64,000 nt of DNA from Albula goreensis. Its lineage: Eukaryota; Chordata; Actinopteri; Albuliformes; Albulidae. The stretch spans positions 3,867,552 through 3,931,551 of the forward strand of contig CM040764.1 of NCBI GenBank assembly GCA_022829145.1, written 5' to 3'. The notes below the pieces were generated by a model. The model had not been told where the DNA came from, searched no databases, and saw nothing but the letters and a program-made list of their open reading frames with translations. Of the stretch, positions 10,690-23,641 are shown piece by piece; position 1 is the first letter of the stretch, and every line of letters begins with the position of its first letter. The position numbers and the translations under genes were made by a program.

Positions 10690-12771
10690 TGTGGTATCTG
10701 GAGACAGTTGTTGTGGTACCTGTGGCAACAGTGCTTGGCCCTGTCTCACAGCAGGGGCAGGCTGAGGGGAGATTACAGTGTTCATTGTCCAGAACGTGGT
10801 TTTCTAGATCAGCTTCCTCGCTTTGGAGGGCCTGCAAATTGCTTTGTGACGGGGGGAAGAAAATGGTGTATGGCGGAAGCTGGAACGACAAGGGAGTGTT
10901 ACCCACCCCCACCCCCGAGTGTGTGCCGATGTTCAGATTACCTGATGGGTTGTGGGCGTACTTTGAAGATTTCCCGCAGCAAACTGGCAGGAAACTGCAT
11001 TTGTGCTGCCTGACTGAGGCCTCCACTGCTGGCTGGGTTTTGAAGAAGACTAGAGGCCTTGCCGCTGCTCTGTGTTGCACCTGTAGGTTTTTTTTTTTCG
11101 GCATTGGCTGCTAAAATGCGGTTGTTGGAACAGGGGGCAGACTGGTGTAAGGTTGATATTGGGGTGATGAGGGCATATTTCTCTCAATCAGGGCTCACAA
11201 TTATGCTAATAATGAAAGCAATCACATTATGCTAATATGCTAGCAATCAATCTGGTAATAATAACAGTATTAGCTTTGGTAATATACAGTCATGCTAGTT
11301 AGCTAATGATAATCACACAATGATAATGCTACTGTGCTAGCAACTGTGTGTAAAAAGGTATGTTTGACGTCATGTTGCTAAAAATAATAGTCATGTTAAC
11401 AGCAGTGCTAATTTACTAATGATCAAATGCAAAGTTGAATTGTTTCGTACAGTATTCAGAACTGAATGTGCAGAGCAACCTTGATGGGAATCTAAAACAC
11501 TGTCAGAAGCTTGGCATCTGTAGACGGATCGTTAAACTGCTGGGTGGCATGTTTTGCATGAGAATCCCGGGATTTAAGGCCTACTTGACTCATGCTGACA
11601 TTTTTCAGCGATATATCAAATCCTGAAAATGGCGCTGCAATGGTCTTTAAAGTATGAGTATTATGGCCATAAAAAATAATTTCCCATATGCTGCCACATA
11701 CATTCTTGCATATATTACACATGTGACATAGATATCCTGTGAATAAAGTGAGTGAGCAAATGGGGGTGGGGGAAGGGGCGTCTCTTTTCTAGACAATTCA
11801 CTTTACTCCTACACACCCTCCAGGACTGGAACTGAACTGTTCTGTATTAAACTGTGCGTGTCATTCCAAATCTACAATATAATATTTAAAATGGTAGAAA
11901 GTCATGTGAGACCTAATATTTATAAAATATTCTGTATAAGAAGATACATTTTTACCAAGGTTTGTGTTGCTATGTAGCTTAAAATCCAGTGGGGATCAGA
12001 TGAAAAAAAAAAAAAAAAAAACATCAATAAATCAAAGTAAATGCACGAGAGAGTCACTGTTCTGATATTGTTTTAAAAACCTCAATTTTTTGGAATAAAC
12101 ATAATCATAGTTATTATACTGGCAGGTTTTTATCTTATTATGTGTGTATTGTACCTCCCTGTAAGCTTGCATAGTAATTCCACAATTATGGGCACTGGCA
12201 ATGTTGCATTATTTCAGATAGATTGGTCTATTAGCCAAAGAACTTTCTCTGAAATATTCCCCGAAGACCCATGGCTGATGTGACGAAATGTGTTATCTGT
12301 AGCAGTGTGGCAGCTCTGCAGGGTATCACTGAAATCAAGGTCTATGCGTTGGATACAGAAGCAACAACCCAAACAATATGGAGTATTCTGGGTATCCTCT
12401 ACTGGCTCAAAAACACAGGGTTTCACATGTTCATTTGCAGTGATACTCCCATCTTAAAGTGACACAGAAAAGGGTGACTTTGGTGCTGGATGGACTAACA
12501 AACTGAGGAAGAAAATAACAGCAGTAACAAAATAACAACTAGACAAACCAACCACAAACCTTTGAGACAAGCATTACTCAAAGTCTGCTCTCAGGCAGCC
12601 CTTATTTAAGCTGCACTCCTCTTCTACAATAAAGGAAACTCTAGCCGTCCCCTAACAGGACTAATTCATATTCCCGATAGGATAAAGGTGGGCCCAAGAC
12701 CCTGTGTTCTACACTCTAACATTTTAATATTTTTACCTATGCATGTATATGCCGTTGTAGGTTTATTATAG
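10690..12771. other. Non-coding stretch with a GCTAAT-rich segment
   Basis: 10690-11110 is moderately GC-rich and open on both strands by composition. 11190-11425 is strewn with gctaat/tgctag motifs in irregular spacing and holds a palindromic CRE (TGACGTCA, 11365-11372). A poly(A) run lies at 12003-12021. No gene is supported. Confidence 0.55.
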
Positions 12772-12930
12772 TAATGACATTACATTAAATTATAGGTATT
12801 TTGCAGACGCTCATATCCAGAGCAACTTACAACACAAAGTGCTTTAAGTCAGGGATGAAAGTGGTAAAAGTCCTCAAGTGAGGTTAAAGTCCCAAGTGCT
12901 AGAAGTGATAACATAAGCATAGACTATAAT
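12772..12930 (-). mobile_element. SINE relic with fish-type tail, minus strand
   Basis: Begins with attacattaaattata followed by ttttgcagacgctcatatcc and agagcaacttac. This is the reverse complement of the common fish SINE tail. The sequence to the right may be the decayed body; I could not find a head. Confidence 0.55.
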
Positions 12931-12984
12931 CCTGTGAATGACCTGTTGAAGAAACAAAAAAACATCAGTCACAACAGCAAAAAA

Positions 12985-13007
12985 ACAACAACAACAACAA
13001 CAACAAC
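12985..13007. repeat. (CAA)n microsatellite
   Basis: Seven to eight CAA triplets in a row, preceded by a short A run. Confidence 0.9.
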
Positions 13008-13444
13008 CACCATAAAAAGAACAAAATTAGATCACTACTCGTAGACTATGAGTAAATAGAAGAGCTAGGGGGGGACAAGGAGAGGTGAAGTAGAAATGAA
13101 GTATGGCACCCTCATAGCTATTGTACACCCTGCGGTCCACAGTACAAATATGGTAACAAAGTGAGTTGCTTTTAGAGATTGAATAATTCATATGAAACAT
13201 GGGCAAAGCATAATGACAGTATTTAAGAAACAATGCAAAAATGCACACTGTACCATCAACATGGTTATCATTTAATCAGTAAACATATGAACTGTATTTG
13301 TTATACATTTTCTTCAGCATGATTTACGATATGACTACATGAATAGATGAATGTTACTACGCAGTCACCAGTACAGCAGTGTGGGGCATCAAAACATTTT
13401 GCCAGTCGCTGGAGAAGCAACAGAGCTGTATCTCAGTAAGTTTA

Positions 13445-13625
13445 AGCTGACCCCCTGTTTGAGCTGGTTGTTGTTTTGGCGATCTGGACCTCCAGCCGCA
13501 GCCGCTAAATAGCGCCGCTGGGACTCAAACTCCCAGCCGCGCGACGCACAGCTGCCCTGTTTACACGCGCCTTTGCTCTGTGCGCCAGCCAAGGGACAGG
13601 GGGTGAGAGCTTCAACATCCATTTG
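13445..13625 (-). mobile_element. Probable tRNA-derived SINE head, minus strand
   Basis: The reverse strand contains tggctggcgcacagagcaaa, an A-box-like region, and then gggagtttgagtccc, which fits a tRNA B box (GGTTCGANTCC) with two changes. CpGs are unusually frequent for the neighbourhood, as in tRNA-derived elements. An open frame of 100 codons on the same strand is explained by this composition and is not a gene. Confidence 0.45.
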
Positions 13626-16600
13626 GGACCCTGCCATTGTTTCATACCCATGAGCAAAGCTGTATGAGTGGATGTGTCTAAAATAATACACTTACCCATT
13701 TTAATTTACTTTTCACATGACCAATGGGAAAGCACTTGGAATGGCTTTCAATGTCACCTGACCTTGGCTCGAACAAGGTTAAGCTTTTATAGAGAGCGAA
13801 TGTATCGCCATCTGGTTTGGCCATTTTCTTTATCTCCCTCTCTCCGGGGGTCAGTGTTGGATGAAACAAAGCATGCCGTAGGAGAAATAAGCCAAAAGAC
13901 GATAAAAAGACCATCAGGTTATTGGCACAATATGGCTACTGTGTCTTTGCCATAAGAGAACATGGGAGTACATGTATTTGCACAGTGATGCAATCAATGA
14001 GATCAACGAGGAGAACAAGGCATGCTCAGTAAGCTCACAGTGATCATATCTCTCTGGTTTCCCTGTATCTAGACACTCTCTTTCTACTTACAAATCCAGA
14101 GACAATCTGCAAGAATTTTTATATATATATATTTCATTTTGAGATTTTTTTAAACAAAGTCCAGAGCTCTTGAATTATTAACCTGGGTAGTGCAGCAGAA
14201 ACCTCAAGCCCTGTCAGAGTGTCTGCTTCAAGTGGCGTGTGATGCTTCAGCACCGCGGACAGCTCCCGGGCTGAACCTCGCTGTGTAACTCTCCAGCTGT
14301 CAGCCCGTTTTGCCAGGGCCGGGCTTGCTGCAGCGTACTTGTTTCTGCTGTCCCTGGCCAGAAATAAACAAGATTTAGTGGGCGGTCAATATGTGGCAGA
14401 GAGAGAGAGAGAGAGAGACGGAACACCGGCTCATCATGATCCTGATGTAATTGCAGAGAAGCTCAGGGCTAGAAAACTCACCATCTCTTACTCACTTTCC
14501 ATAATAATCTTTCTTTCTTTTTTTTTTTTTTTTGCAACAGTTTCACAATCCAGACAGCACTGGCTTTCTTATTCTGATTCTCTTATAATGAGAGCTGTCT
14601 AAATGCAGGGAGATCCACATGTCTTAACACAGTTGCCAACCTGTTTTGAATTGAGAAGTATACATGTGAAAGGGAACTTTCCATGGTGGATGTCTGACAC
14701 TTTGGACAGGAAGTGGTCCCTAAATGGATTGGTTTAAATCTTACTTCTGAAACCATGAAATGCCATCTTTTTGTTTGAGATACTCTGGAAATTAGCTTGG
14801 TCCGTAGAGGCCATAGAATTCAAATAAATGGGACAAACGTGGCAGGAAAATTGCCAATTCAAGTGTACTTGATCTAACCTGTGTTTCTTTCTGTTTGTGA
14901 TGTCATACTGTGCTCAGAAAATAATGGCATAAGTTTAACGTCTTCAGTATTAAAGACTATATGTGCTAAGGATAGTTTGAATACCAGCCATACCATTAGA
15001 CATTGACACATTCAGCCATTACATTCCACTGCTTTATTCAAATAACAGTTCTCCCTCTTACAGGCAAATGCTCCTTTATTTCTAATGTTCTGTGCATTTT
15101 AAAGGCTGGAAAAAGAACCAGAGACTCTTCCCCTCTTCATGGTGGATCATTCTGTGACACAGTCTAATACGCGCTGAAATGCTGTGAACAGCTTGAGCCA
15201 TCTGGTCTGCGATAAGTTTTTGTTACTTTTAGAGAAAATATTCAGTAAAAATTCCCCCTCTTGTTATGATTCCTCTTAGGTGTTATGCTCACAATTTGTC
15301 TTGCTCTTAAGATAATGCTACACTGAACGTACAGGTTTAAATGCTGTGTCTGTGTGTGTGTGAGAGAGAGACAGAGTGGGAACATATGAGCGTTTTAAGA
15401 TATACGCCAGTCTTTGATTTATTAGACCTGAAAAAGCCTCATGGCATCGGAAAGTAGAGGGTGAATCAGGGGTCAGTGTCAATGCAAGAAATTAGTCACA
15501 ATGACAAAATATAAAATGTTTGATTTCAACAAGCTTAAAATTTGTTAAATCCCAAATCATGCTTTTCAGAAAAAAGTAGGAAGTGGAACAGGAAATACGG
15601 TGGCTGAAAAAATGTGTGCAGGAAAATGCTTCAAAGTGACCATACAAAATTGTGCTTGAGTTTTTCATTTCCCTTTGCAAGGAATATTAATAAAGATGTG
15701 AATAGAGGGAATAGGAAAAAAGACAAATAGTATATAGTTAAATGCTTTGGTTTGGAAACTGGGCTGGCTGTCAGTTAAGTTCATCGCGTCATTCACCTGA
15801 CAGCAGAGATAATGATAACATTTCATTACAAATAAAAATTCAGCGAACAGCTTAAACCTCAGAAAAGAGCTTTTTTCAGTGTAAAGCAAGCAGAGCCAGT
15901 GGCTATCAAAGAGCAAACATGGGGACCGCTAGAGAATCGTCAGTTTCATTCTATGTCGAGAAAACAAAGATGTTAAAAAACATACAAAAATGTCAATGAA
16001 ATCTTTGCCTACGGTTTGTTGTCTGACCAATGTAGGTTTATTCTTTGTTTATTCTTTGTGATTGTTCAAATCATTGAGTCAAGCACAGCTTCTTCACCCG
16101 AACAGCTTGAGCGAATATCTAGCAGTATAAAAGGGTAGTGTGTAAAAACTATGACCTGTGTAAATTTGCCTGCCCGTTGACCCCTTGGCACATTTTGTCA
16201 GCTTGATCCTTTGCAGAGGTAAAACTTTTCCTTCAATTCGTTGTCTGACCAATGAGGATTGGCACTGTAATTACTTGCGAATCATGGAGTCAAATGAGGA
16301 CTATGAATTACCAGCGCTTACTTTAGCCATATATATAGCCATTGCCTAAATGCATTATGACAGACCTACAGTTAAGTCAGTGAGAACATGATGCTAACAC
16401 TGATTTGTTCTGAATTTTAGATTTCCCCCCCCTTTCCCCACCAGAGCTCTTCATCACACAGTTTGCCCCTGGCGTCTCTGCCCCCACTCAGACTGAAGCC
16501 TATGAGCTGGCCTCGGTATACCTCTATCCAGGAAACTTTAGAGGCTGAAAGGGAAGCGGGTGTATCCGCAGTGCAAATGGGGAGGTAAACTGGCCTCGCC

Positions 16601-19600
16601 CGGGCAGATGGTGCCCCCCCTCGGGCGAGGTGGGGGTTGGGTGGGGGGTTTGACGCAAGCATTGTGACAGGTATGTCCAGGCCCAGGCAGGTTGGCATAC
16701 GGCTCGTCGTAGTCCGGGGATAGAGTGGGGGGGTGGGGTTATTTATAGCCGAGGCTTGGCTGGATGGGACCGGCACAGGCCGGCTGGTGGGTGAGTGGGA
16801 ATTTCCAGCTGCAGTGGCGGGACCCAGGAGGCGTCTCTCATAGACCCAGGAGCCGTGGCACTTATTACTGCACCGTCTGTTTGGCACGGGGGTGGGAGAC
16901 GGGAGGGGGTTTGACTCCAGGCCCTCCCATTCCAAGCTCCATCGAGTCTCCCCAAACATCTGCCAACACTTTTGTTCAACTTTTTTTTTTTTTTTTTTTT
17001 TTTTTGATTGGCAAATAAGGAATTTGTGTGATTATGGCCTCTAGAAACTGAGGTGCCATCAAAGAGAAAACAAAGACATTTTTTTGATATAACTTCTTCC
17101 ATAAACGCAGAGTGAACCTTTCAGATGTGTGTCACAAATCTGTCCCCTAAAAGGATCTTAAATGATCGACAAACTCCACAGAAAATAACAAACTCCACTG
17201 GCTAAGTAAACTGGATCGCAGTGGGTAATGCCGTGGTGGTTTCGTGTTTGGTGGCCGGGAGAGCTCATGGTTCCCTGTAGGTTTTGATCTGGATTCATAG
17301 TTGTACGAAAAACTGCTGTAGAAATCCATGCAGGGTAGGATTTTATAGATCTTTCCTCAATATTGATAGATATCACAAAATGCTTCAATATACTACCACT
17401 CACTGACTATGAAATACAGATGTTTATCATAAAGCCTAATGATGACAAGAGCCCTTTCAACCCTCAGCCATTTTCAGTTGTGAAGCTCTCATGCTTTAAG
17501 GACTTTCTGACAGGAGGATGGCATAACTTTTGCTCATTGGCCTGTATTAAGGCAGCAAAATGTAGCAATACAAAAACATGATCACAGAACACTGGTCATC
17601 AAAATGAGGCAAAGCCATCGTTGGATTTCCTTAACAGAAACTTTTGTTTCGGCAACAAAAATCCATCCATAAAAAGGTACATGCGAAACCGCGTTTTCTG
17701 GCTAGAATTCATATGGCCTGTACAGCACTATGAATGTTCCCATGAACAACTTTCTCCAGAAGGAAGAAAAAAAACGGTGTTGATGTTTTAATGGTGTTGC
17801 AAGGGAACACTGTGTTCCTATTTTGCAGCATAGTAGCTCAGGTGCTCCGAGAGGCAGATGATGTGTACAAAATGGCCGCTCTGAACACATTTCTCACCTG
17901 TGGTCACATTTTATTGAGAAATAATAACACGCGCTTACAAATTTCAGCTACACCTCCTAAGTACTTTAATGTGACAGGCGCATTAACCCATGGTGCTAAG
18001 TGCAAAACTTTCATGTGCTAAAATGGGGGCTTTTCTAATGGGAACGAAAGATTTTTGAAATAATGTAATAAATCGAGACTGAGACATGAAAGGAAGGTGG
18101 AGATCACCATCGTGCTTGGTGCTTATCCCAGTGGATAATTTCATCCAAATGGAAACAGGAAGGCCTTGGTCACACTCTGTTTGAAGGTGTGGGACACTGA
18201 TCACAGCTTTAGCAGTGTCACCTTGCTGTACAGTGCATCAATCTTGGAGCATATCACTGCCTGGGAACCCATGCTTTTGCCTGTGTACACTGCATAAGAG
18301 CTTCCGCAAGAAAATAATTACTTGTCCCTATTTAAAAGGAATGACAATTTGACCTTTTTTAAATGGCATGCTATTTTTTGAAGCCTTTAGTAATTCGGTG
18401 TATTATTTGCCGATGCTGGATATCGGAGGCCCGACTCGCGATTGGAGCCAAATTACCGATGCGTCCACTAGACTCACCCGTCGCGACTGGTGATGACATT
18501 TCTTAGAGCTCCGTAGGAATTTTTCTGTCCTTCTTTATTTCATCTCACATCCTCCCTAATAGGATCCCGTTCCTCCGGTGAATTCTAAACATCTCTTCTC
18601 TGCTTCGGGGCGTCTCCACCGTCTTCCCTGAATTCTGTGCCGTTCTGTCGTAATCAGCCATTAAATCGAATCCCTGTGTGTGTGCGTGTGTGTGAAGAGT
18701 GAGCTTGGGCTTTGTCATCTTCTGCACCTTCTTGTCACGCACTCACAAAAGGACAATACCACTTTTTTTGCTGTTACCCTGCATGACATTTTTATGTATC
18801 TCTTCATCAACCTAATGAGACTACCAGACATTCAGTGCTCAGTTTTAATGGTCCAAACTCGCAACAACGGTGCAACAATCAAAACACAGCGTAATTAGTC
18901 TGAGCAACTGCTGCCGTGTTTATTTCAAAACGATATTGTCGATTTCATGTGAGTACAATGCAACGCTTATGCGCCTTCGACAGTTACATTCCAGATATTT
19001 ATGAAATTAATTTTGCCCTGACTCAGATATCAGACAAATCTGGATTTTCAAATAAATGGCAGATTTATTATTCAACATGATACAGTCTTTCGTCAGTCAG
19101 AGAGTCTGGACTCTCAAAATATGCCTCATATATTCTCATAGTTAGGTCTGATATTATAAGAAATATGACTAAACTGTATTTTATTGAGCTGGAGATCTGT
19201 TGAGGACAAAAAGGCAGTACAAAATGGACAGACTGTTTGGAATCATTTCTTTGGAGGACAGCCATCTGTGGCTATGGTCCATTTTCTCTATTCTCCAGTG
19301 TTTCCTCTTCTCTCTGGGGAAAAAGGAATGTTCATGCTTTAGTTTACAAGACAGCATGAGGAGATGAGGAGAAAACATTTTTCTACTCTGTCAGTGCAGC
19401 AGTGGACTGTTTTGAGCTTGAGACCCGACATTTTGGATTTCCACCATTGATCTGAGCTAATCGTAGCAACGGGAAAAGCGGTTTGGTGCTGTGCAGTTTT
19501 TTTTGCTCCATTTCAGTGGTTTGCTGTCTGAATAATGTCAGCTATGAGCAAATTCAGGCTGCAACTTTGAACCGCTATCTCTTCCCCCTCTGTGTTCTTA

Positions 19601-20474
19601 GGATTTGACAGGTTGCATTAACGGTTTTGTTGGATACTCTTTTCATATCACAGCTTGGCAACAAGAATATGTTTGCGGGATCAGTCGAGCAAGTTTTTTT
19701 ATTGAAAATGTGTCTCATGGTTTGTAAAGAGCTTATTCAATAATATAATAGCTGAAGCAAACTTTTGTCATGAGCGGTCTTCTCCAAGAATGTATCAAGA
19801 ATGTATTTTTGGTAAATAAAAGGAAAACAGTACCCACATTGGTATATAATAGACAAGAATACTCAACATTTTTTAATACAAAGTTTCCTTCTGATTATCT
19901 CATTAATGTGGGTGCTATCTATGATTCACTTCTCTCTATGATTCACTTTTAATAATAAGACTGCAAATTGCATGGGAATATTAAAGTGAACCAAGAAAAC
20001 TTGTCTACAGTCTGTAAAGTAAATATACCATCCATACTTTACTTTGGTAAAGTGGGTGTCAGTGCGCCTAGAATGAAATATTGGTCCGTTAATATATTTT
20101 ACCAGTGTTATACATCTTTGTAGACTGCTTCATCGATAGCACTTTTTGTCGTAATCCGTAATAGATTTGAACCGATGCTGTTTCCGTTAATCACTTTGCA
20201 CATGCAAACATAAGAAAGTTAATTAAAATCCAGAGAGTTTTTGATACAGAATATTTTCAAACTGTTTAACATGCTCAGAAACCTAACCTTCAAACTCTGA
20301 GTCTACATGGTTGAGGTCATGTAGAATTATAAACATTTATTCAGCTGTGTTACATTGTTCTGGGTGTTTTTTTCCTTCTATGATTAATATGGATTGATGT
20401 GGCAAGTGACAAGAAGCAAATGACAAATGACAGCCTAAACACGCATCGCTAAAATGGCTGCTTGTTGTTGTTGA
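13626..20474. other. Long non-coding stretch, no gene seen
   Basis: Mostly AT-rich. Holds (GA)n near 14400, poly(T) near 14519-14533, short (TG)n/(GA)n near 15345-15375 and a T25 run at 16981-17005. 16430-16960 is GC-rich and open on the minus strand for 180 codons, with no recognisable domain and a proline/serine-rich translation. I call that frame spurious. Confidence 0.55.
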
Positions 20475-20590
20475 GTGATTTATGGTGATTTGCTTTGGAG
20501 ATTCACGTATCCAGAGAGATTGACTCAGCTTTTTCACTTGTGCTATCAGTTTACACAGCTGGGTGTTTACTGGAGCACTTATGGACGGCC
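20475..20590 (-). mobile_element. SINE fragment, minus strand
   Basis: The segment with gtatccagagagattgactc, then cacagctgggtgtttactgg and agca, resembles the conserved middle/tail part of a common fish tRNA-derived SINE read in reverse. A related fragment is seen at 50080-50225. Head and target duplications were not found. Confidence 0.4.
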
Positions 20591-20859
20591 CTGTCTGTGG
20601 GTATGACTGTCCAGTCGTGTCCCACCTGGGCACTGGGCCTTTTGATTGGTTGAATGAGGTTTCCCAGCACCAAAACTGGGTGGAGCTAAAATACATTGTC
20701 ATTCACTGGCTGGTTGAACCACTGGTTGGCTGGTGCAGAACAACAAGTTAGTGTATGGTAGCTGTACCTAAAGCAAGGCCACTGGCTAAGTTACCACTTA
20801 AAATTTATGTATAAGAATTGCATCAAATGATATGAGTCCCTTCCCTTTTTGATATCAGA

Positions 20860-21845
20860 AGCCTCTTTCCTCTTCATAAACCTGTATGTACAGAAAGATC
20901 TAAAGTGGGCAGTGCTGCAGTTGTGATTGGACACCAGCATTACGGCATCCATATTCCAGGACTTGGTTCCAGTTTTACAGCAGAAGCCCATGCTTTGCTT
21001 TTAGCTCTGGAATGCATTGAAAATGTGCAACAACAGGACTTTGTCCTTATTACAGATTCTAAAGCTTGCCTTCAAGCAATGGAATCTTTGAAAACTGATT
21101 ACCCTATAGTTGCTCAGATTTTGGCTAAAGTCAGTTCTTTACAGAAACAGAACTATCATATCCTCTTCTGCTGAGTACCAGGCTATAGTGGTCTGTAGGG
21201 CAATGAACAGGCTGACATTGCTGCAAAGGAAGCCCTCACAACAAGGATCTGTGTCTAATTCCAGGAGTGTCTAATCTGTCCATCAGATCTTAGACCTTTA
21301 CTGAATGCCTACATAACAAGCAAGTGGCAGGAGGAATGGGACAGGAGTGAAAATGATAAACTCAGCCCTGTTGTTGGAGACCTACGTTTTCTCTTTTAAA
21401 ACTCGATGGGACCAAATTCTATAAACAAGACATAGGATTCACTCAAGGTCACTCAAGACTTACACATGTATTTACTAAGGAGTGAAGAACCATCATTGTG
21501 TGACTCTTTTAAGACTCCTTAAGCATCTGTTAGAAAACTCTTCTGCTTTTATTACCATTTAGAAAAGGTTTCATTCTGAAAGATCTTTGAAAGATGTATT
21601 TACTAAGGTGCCTCCGGGAAAAATTTTATAATTTTTGTCACAAATACCTTTGAAGTTTTCTGTATAGGTTTTTTGTACTTGCTGTATGAAGATTATTTTG
21701 CTCTTTTACCATATTTGTATATTTATTGCATGTCCTGTCTTTATTTATTGATTGGTTTTTATTGATTGATATTTAACCATGATCTTGCCATGAAGTGGCC
21801 TTAGGCGCCAACGTGGCATTAAGTACCAAATAAATAAATAAATGT
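20860..21845 (+). mobile_element. I-clade-like LINE, 5'-truncated 3' end with dead RNase H domain
   Basis: In the frame through 20890 the translation runs TERSK-VGSAAVVIG, then SSFTAEAHALLLALE, then LITDSKACLQAM and, past a stop, VPGYSGL-GNEQADIAA. These are the four RNase HI blocks found at the end of ORF2 in I-superfamily LINEs. The first catalytic Asp block (usually TDGSK) has become TERSK. The Glu in TAEA, the Asp in ITDS and the Asp in NEQAD survive. A TGA at 21172-21174 replaces the Trp usually found before VPG, and a TAG (21196-21198) and a TAA (21256-21258) follow. The element ends in (AAATA)n at 21828-21842, a usual 3' tail. It is a dead, 5'-truncated copy. Confidence 0.8.
20890..21258 (+). 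pseudogene. Degenerate RNase H domain of LINE ORF2
   Basis: About 120 codons covering the RNase H core, broken by in-frame TGA (21172) and TAG (21196). The segment once cleaved the RNA strand of the RNA:DNA hybrid during target-primed reverse transcription. The DGS block is lost and two stops interrupt it, so no activity is expected. The open part uses no proper start codon, because 20905 is a GTG inside the domain. Confidence 0.8.
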
Positions 21846-22979
21846 ACCATTCCTCTCATTCATTAGTAACAGACTTCTTTCATCCTGTTTATCTCTGCCT
21901 CTAACACCTGCCGTGATGAGGATTTCTCTCAGGGAAGAGTGTGGTCCAAGGTCCGTTGGCTGCAAAGCACGCGCCGTAGAAGAGTGCTGACTTCCGTGTT
22001 CCGAAACTTAGTCATCAAAACAATTAGCAGGGCTGCGTTCTGAAACTTTACCGCTGAAGTAGGTAGCATGGTGAAACTGAACTATGTGCGCTCTGGTGCG
22101 GTCATTCCAGGACTCCATTCAACACCCCACTCCTGGGAAGGCAAAGAAAATGCATCTGCATGTTCCTGTTTCAAAGGTTTATGTGTGGTCTTGGATGAAT
22201 GAATCGACCTAAGAGGTTTTTTTCCATCAGTTCAGACATTGATGGAGGAAGAAAGGGGTCTTGACTCTCCGTGTTATAAGCCAAACAGCTGAAGAGGTTT
22301 GAACCTTGGTCTGTCTGTTGAAAGGAGCCTTGATATGCTTTGATTTATCATGGGGTTTTGGACTTCCAATGGTTTCCTTTCAGTGCTCTGAAAACCTCGA
22401 TACCTTGATACCCAGGGCAAATGTAGCTAAGTAAAGTCAGAGTCAAACAAGGTTGTTTTTAAATAATAAGATGACTAAGGTCTGTAATTGGGGCATAGAA
22501 AACTGTAAGTACATTCGGTTGTATTAAATAATGTATTTTTGTCTCAGAGAACAGAGATGTTTTCAATATAAATCAGTGGTCTGTTTACTTTTAACTATGA
22601 TATCATGCAAAGAGCACAAAGGCAGACTTGGCGTGCGAGATGCAGGTAAGATCGTATGCATGCTTATTAAGCACAGTGGAGATCAGGATGATTCTCAGAC
22701 AGACAGAGGCTCCCTGCCTGTCCTGTTTGTGGCTCACAGTCCAGCACTGGCTGTGTCCCTGCTGCTTCCTTTCATGGGACCACATGAGGGAGGCAAATGC
22801 AGCCGTTTTTTTTGTGTGGATGTGAATTGAGTGGCGAGCTGGATTAATTGAGCCTTGTTTTGTCCCGAGTGGAAAAAACCGATCGATGGCGTTGGGCTGC
22901 CTCCTTACCTTGACTGTCACAGAACACCCTCCTGGTGAGCTAAGGTACTGAGCTGATCGATGAGCCCAGTGTCCAGTAG
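21846..22979. other. Non-coding stretch, no gene seen
   Basis: Unremarkable sequence between the LINE relic and the 26-bp array. Overlapping open frames of 65-105 codons at 22530-22920 on both strands have no recognisable features. Confidence 0.6.
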
Positions 22980-23567
22980 CCTAAGCACTCTGTACCTCAC
23001 TACAGCCTAACCTCCCTATACCTCACTACAGCCTAACCACCCTGTACCTCACTGCAGCCAAACCACCCTGTACCTCACTACAGCCTAACCACCCTGTACC
23101 TCACTACAGCCTAACCACCCTGTACCTCACTACAGCCAAACCACCCTGTACCTCACTGCAGCCAAACCACCCTGTACCTCACTACAGCCTAACCACCCTG
23201 TACCTCACTACAGCCTAACCACCCTGTACCTCACTACAGCCAAACCACCCTGTACCTCACTACAGCCTAACCACCCTGTACCTCACTACAGCCTAACCAC
23301 CCTGTACCTCACTACAGCCTAACCTCCCTGTACCTCACTACAGCCTAACCACCCTGTACCTCACTACAGCCTAACCACCCTGTACCTCACTACAGCCTAA
23401 CCTCCCTGTACCTCACTACAGCCTAACCACCCTGTACCTCACTACAGCCTAACCTCCCTGTACCTCACTACAGCCTAACCTCCCTGTACCTCACTACAGC
23501 CTAACCACCCTGTACCTCACTACAGCCTAACCACCCTGTACCTCACTGCAGCCTAACCACCCTGACC
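22980..23567. repeat. 26-bp tandem array, 22 full units plus a partial
   Basis: The unit is cctaaccaccctgtacctca followed by ctacag. Unit starts fall exactly every 26 bp from 22980 to 23552, so there is no insertion or deletion in 22 units. Variation is confined to a few positions: cctaa/ccaaa, ccacc/cctcc, and ctacag/ctgcag. The first unit (cctaagcactc) is the most diverged, and the last copy breaks off after cctgac. In places the variants recur every four units, suggesting block duplication. Confidence 0.97.
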
Positions 23568-23627
23568 ACAGCAGAGTAACCCTCCTCTTGAATAGGGAAA
23601 ATTTCAGCTGGAAATAGTGTTAACAGA

Positions 23628-23641
23628 CCTGTAGGGGGCAG
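23628..23641 (+). promoter_or_regulatory. CTCF-like motif
   Basis: CCTGTAGGGGGCAG agrees with the vertebrate CTCF core (CCASYAGRKGGCRS) at 13 of 14 positions, plus orientation. Binding is a prediction only. Confidence 0.35.

Noticed and set aside
10664-11114. Overlapping 146-148-codon frames on both strands
   Set aside because: Open on both strands through composition, with no recognisable domain. Partly overlaps a MITE terminus at its left end.
16417-16959. 180-codon minus-strand frame
   Set aside because: Pro/Ser-rich translation from a GC-rich stretch with homopolymer C and G runs. No family recognised and no clear splice sites.
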